A DNA stretch of 7,317 bases from Xanthobacteraceae bacterium. GTDB lineage: Bacteria; Pseudomonadota; Alphaproteobacteria; Rhizobiales; Xanthobacteraceae. Positions 6,383 through 7,317 of this stretch are shown here, piece by piece. The notes under the pieces were generated by a model. It did no database searches, was not told the DNA's origin, and was given only the letters and a program-made list of their open reading frames with translations. The stretch lies in NCBI GenBank assembly GCA_030043335.1, contig JASHXX010000050.1:1-7317 (forward strand), written 5' to 3'. The translations under genes and the position numbers were made by a program. Position 1 is the first letter of the stretch; every line of letters starts with the position of its first letter.

Positions 6383-7317
6383 ATGCTGAGAACCGTTGCC
6401 GCCTTTGATCGCATCGGCGAGGAAAACGCGTTCGCCGTGCTCGCACGCGCGACGGAGCTTGCGGCACAGGGTCGAGACATCATCAATCTCGGCATCGGCC
6501 AGCCGGATTTCCGCACGCCGGGCTTCATTGTCGAGGCCGCGGTCAAGGCGTTGCGCGACGGCCATCACGGCTATACGCCGGCGGTCGGTATTTTGCCGCT
6601 GCGCGAAGCGGTCGCTGCCGACCTTGGCAAGCGCTTCAAGGTCAAGGTCTCGCCCGGTGAGGTCATGATCATGCCGGGCGGCAAACCGACCATGTTCATG
6701 TCGATCCTGATGTTCAGCGAGCCCGGCGCCGACATTCTCTATCCGGATCCGGGTTTTCCGATCTACCGCTCGATGATCGAATTCACCGGCGCGCGGCCGG
6801 TTCCGGTGCCGATCCGCGAGGAGAACGGCTTCGCCTTCTCCGCCGAAGAAACGCTCGCCCTGATCACCCCGCAGACCCGGCTCCTCATCCTCAACTCGCC
6901 GGCCAATCCGACCGGCGGCGTCACGCCCAAGGCGGAGGTCGACAAGCTCGTCGCCGGACTCGCTCGCCATCCCGACGTCGCGGTGATGTCGGACGAGATC
7001 TACGACCACATGCTCTATGACGGCGAGACCCATGTCTGCCTGCTGCAATACCCTTCGCTGCGCGACCGCCTCATCCTGCTCAACGGCTGGTCGAAAACCT
7101 ACGCCATGACCGGCTGGCGGCTCGGCTATGCGGTGTGGCCGGACAAGCTCTACGACTATGCGCGCAAGCTCGCCGTCAATCTGCATTCCTGCGTCAACGC
7201 CGCCACCCAATATGCGGGTCTGGCGGCGCTGACCGGTCCGCAGGACGCCGTGGCGAAAATGGTCGCCGAGTTCGACAAGCGGCGAAAGATCGTGGTGCAA
7301 GGGTTAAACCGCTTGCC
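6383..7317 (+). CDS. PLP-dependent class I/II aminotransferase (cut by right edge)
   Basis: A fold-type I aminotransferase of the aspartate aminotransferase superfamily. 311 codons are present with no stop before the right edge; the family is usually about 390 aa. Seen: [14 protein letters not shown] (33-46), the substrate-loop region [25 protein letters not shown] (173-179), DEIYDH (204-209) with D204 and Y207 contacting PLP, and [14 protein letters not shown] with the Schiff-base lysine K238. The C-terminal arginine that binds the substrate carboxylate lies beyond the window. The ATG at 6383 is chosen because [20 protein letters not shown] is a normal family start and an in-frame stop precedes it. 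The Shine-Dalgarno is weak. Transcribed away from the sugar-acid operon; the amino donor and keto acid are unknown, so no finer name is given. Confidence 0.92.
   Translation, partial: MLRTVAAFDRIGEENAFAVLARATELAAQGRDIINLGIGQPDFRTPGFIVEAAVKALRDGHHGYTPAVGILPLREAVAADLGKRFKVKVSPGEVMIMPGGKPTMFMSILMFSEPGADILYPDPGFPIYRSMIEFTGARPVPVPIREENGFAFSAEETLALITPQTRLLILNSPANPTGGVTPKAEVDKLVAGLARHPDVAVMSDEIYDHMLYDGETHVCLLQYPSLRDRLILLNGWSKTYAMTGWRLGYAVWPDKLYDYARKLAVNLHSCVNAATQYAGLAALTGPQDAVAKMVAEFDKRRKIVVQGLNRL

Noticed and set aside
6280..6401. Repeat of GAACCGTTGCC on either side of the divergent region (about 6280-6290 and 6390-6400) as a possible regulator site
   Set aside because: Both copies lie inside coding sequence, are only 11 bp, and are in the same orientation; chance similarity is more likely.
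6296..7300. 334-codon minus-strand open frame opposite the aminotransferase
   Set aside because: Shadow of the conserved aminotransferase frame, with no recognisable motif.
1..7317. tRNA, rRNA, CRISPR array, insertion sequence, phage or toxin-antitoxin genes
   Set aside because: Nothing on either strand resembles these; the window is almost fully accounted for by metabolic and housekeeping genes.

Overview
The window is GC-rich throughout, with tightly packed genes and codon third positions strongly biased to G/C. Protein resemblances point to an alphaproteobacterium, probably of the Hyphomicrobiales (Bradyrhizobium, Rhodopseudomonas or Xanthobacteraceae-like). The sfsA then map gene order at the left edge fits that group. 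This is judged by eye; no search was run.

Layout: seven genes run leftward on the minus strand from 6299 to the left edge, and one partial gene runs rightward from 6383. In transcription order the leftward set is: a Caulobacter-type D-xylonate dehydratase (IlvD/EDD family, 6299-4488); an isocitrate lyase/PEP mutase superfamily protein (4471-3626); a GNAT acetyltransferase broken by a one-base frameshift and carrying an exact 51-bp tandem duplication (3629-2885); an SDR dehydrogenase of the DHRS6/2-keto-3-deoxy-L-fuconate dehydrogenase type (2877-2122); a DenD-like NAD-dependent epimerase/dehydrogenase (2095-1112); sfsA (1054-341); and the first 77 codons of map (231-1). Gaps between the first five are 26 bp or less, or overlaps, so they are probably one operon. 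The 83-bp divergent region 6300-6382 separates this set from a PLP-dependent class I/II aminotransferase that is cut by the right edge.

Function: the dehydratase, lyase-fold protein and two NAD(P) dehydrogenases look like a non-phosphorylative catabolic cassette for a sugar acid (aldonate or tetronate). The dehydratase would make a 2-keto-3-deoxy acid. The SDR could oxidise this at C4, and a C-C bond-cleaving step would follow. No transporter, regulator, DUF1537 kinase, KDX dehydratase or classical aldolase is visible in the window, so substrate and order of steps are inferred.

Points for a second look: SfsA lacks the lysine of its PD-(D/E)xK ExK motif and two other usually conserved residues; the GNAT gene has two separate lesions inside an otherwise intact operon; and the combination of enzymes does not match a textbook Weimberg or Dahms pathway. 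I see no tRNA, rRNA, CRISPR array, insertion sequence or phage gene. No stretch over 300 bp lacks a gene.
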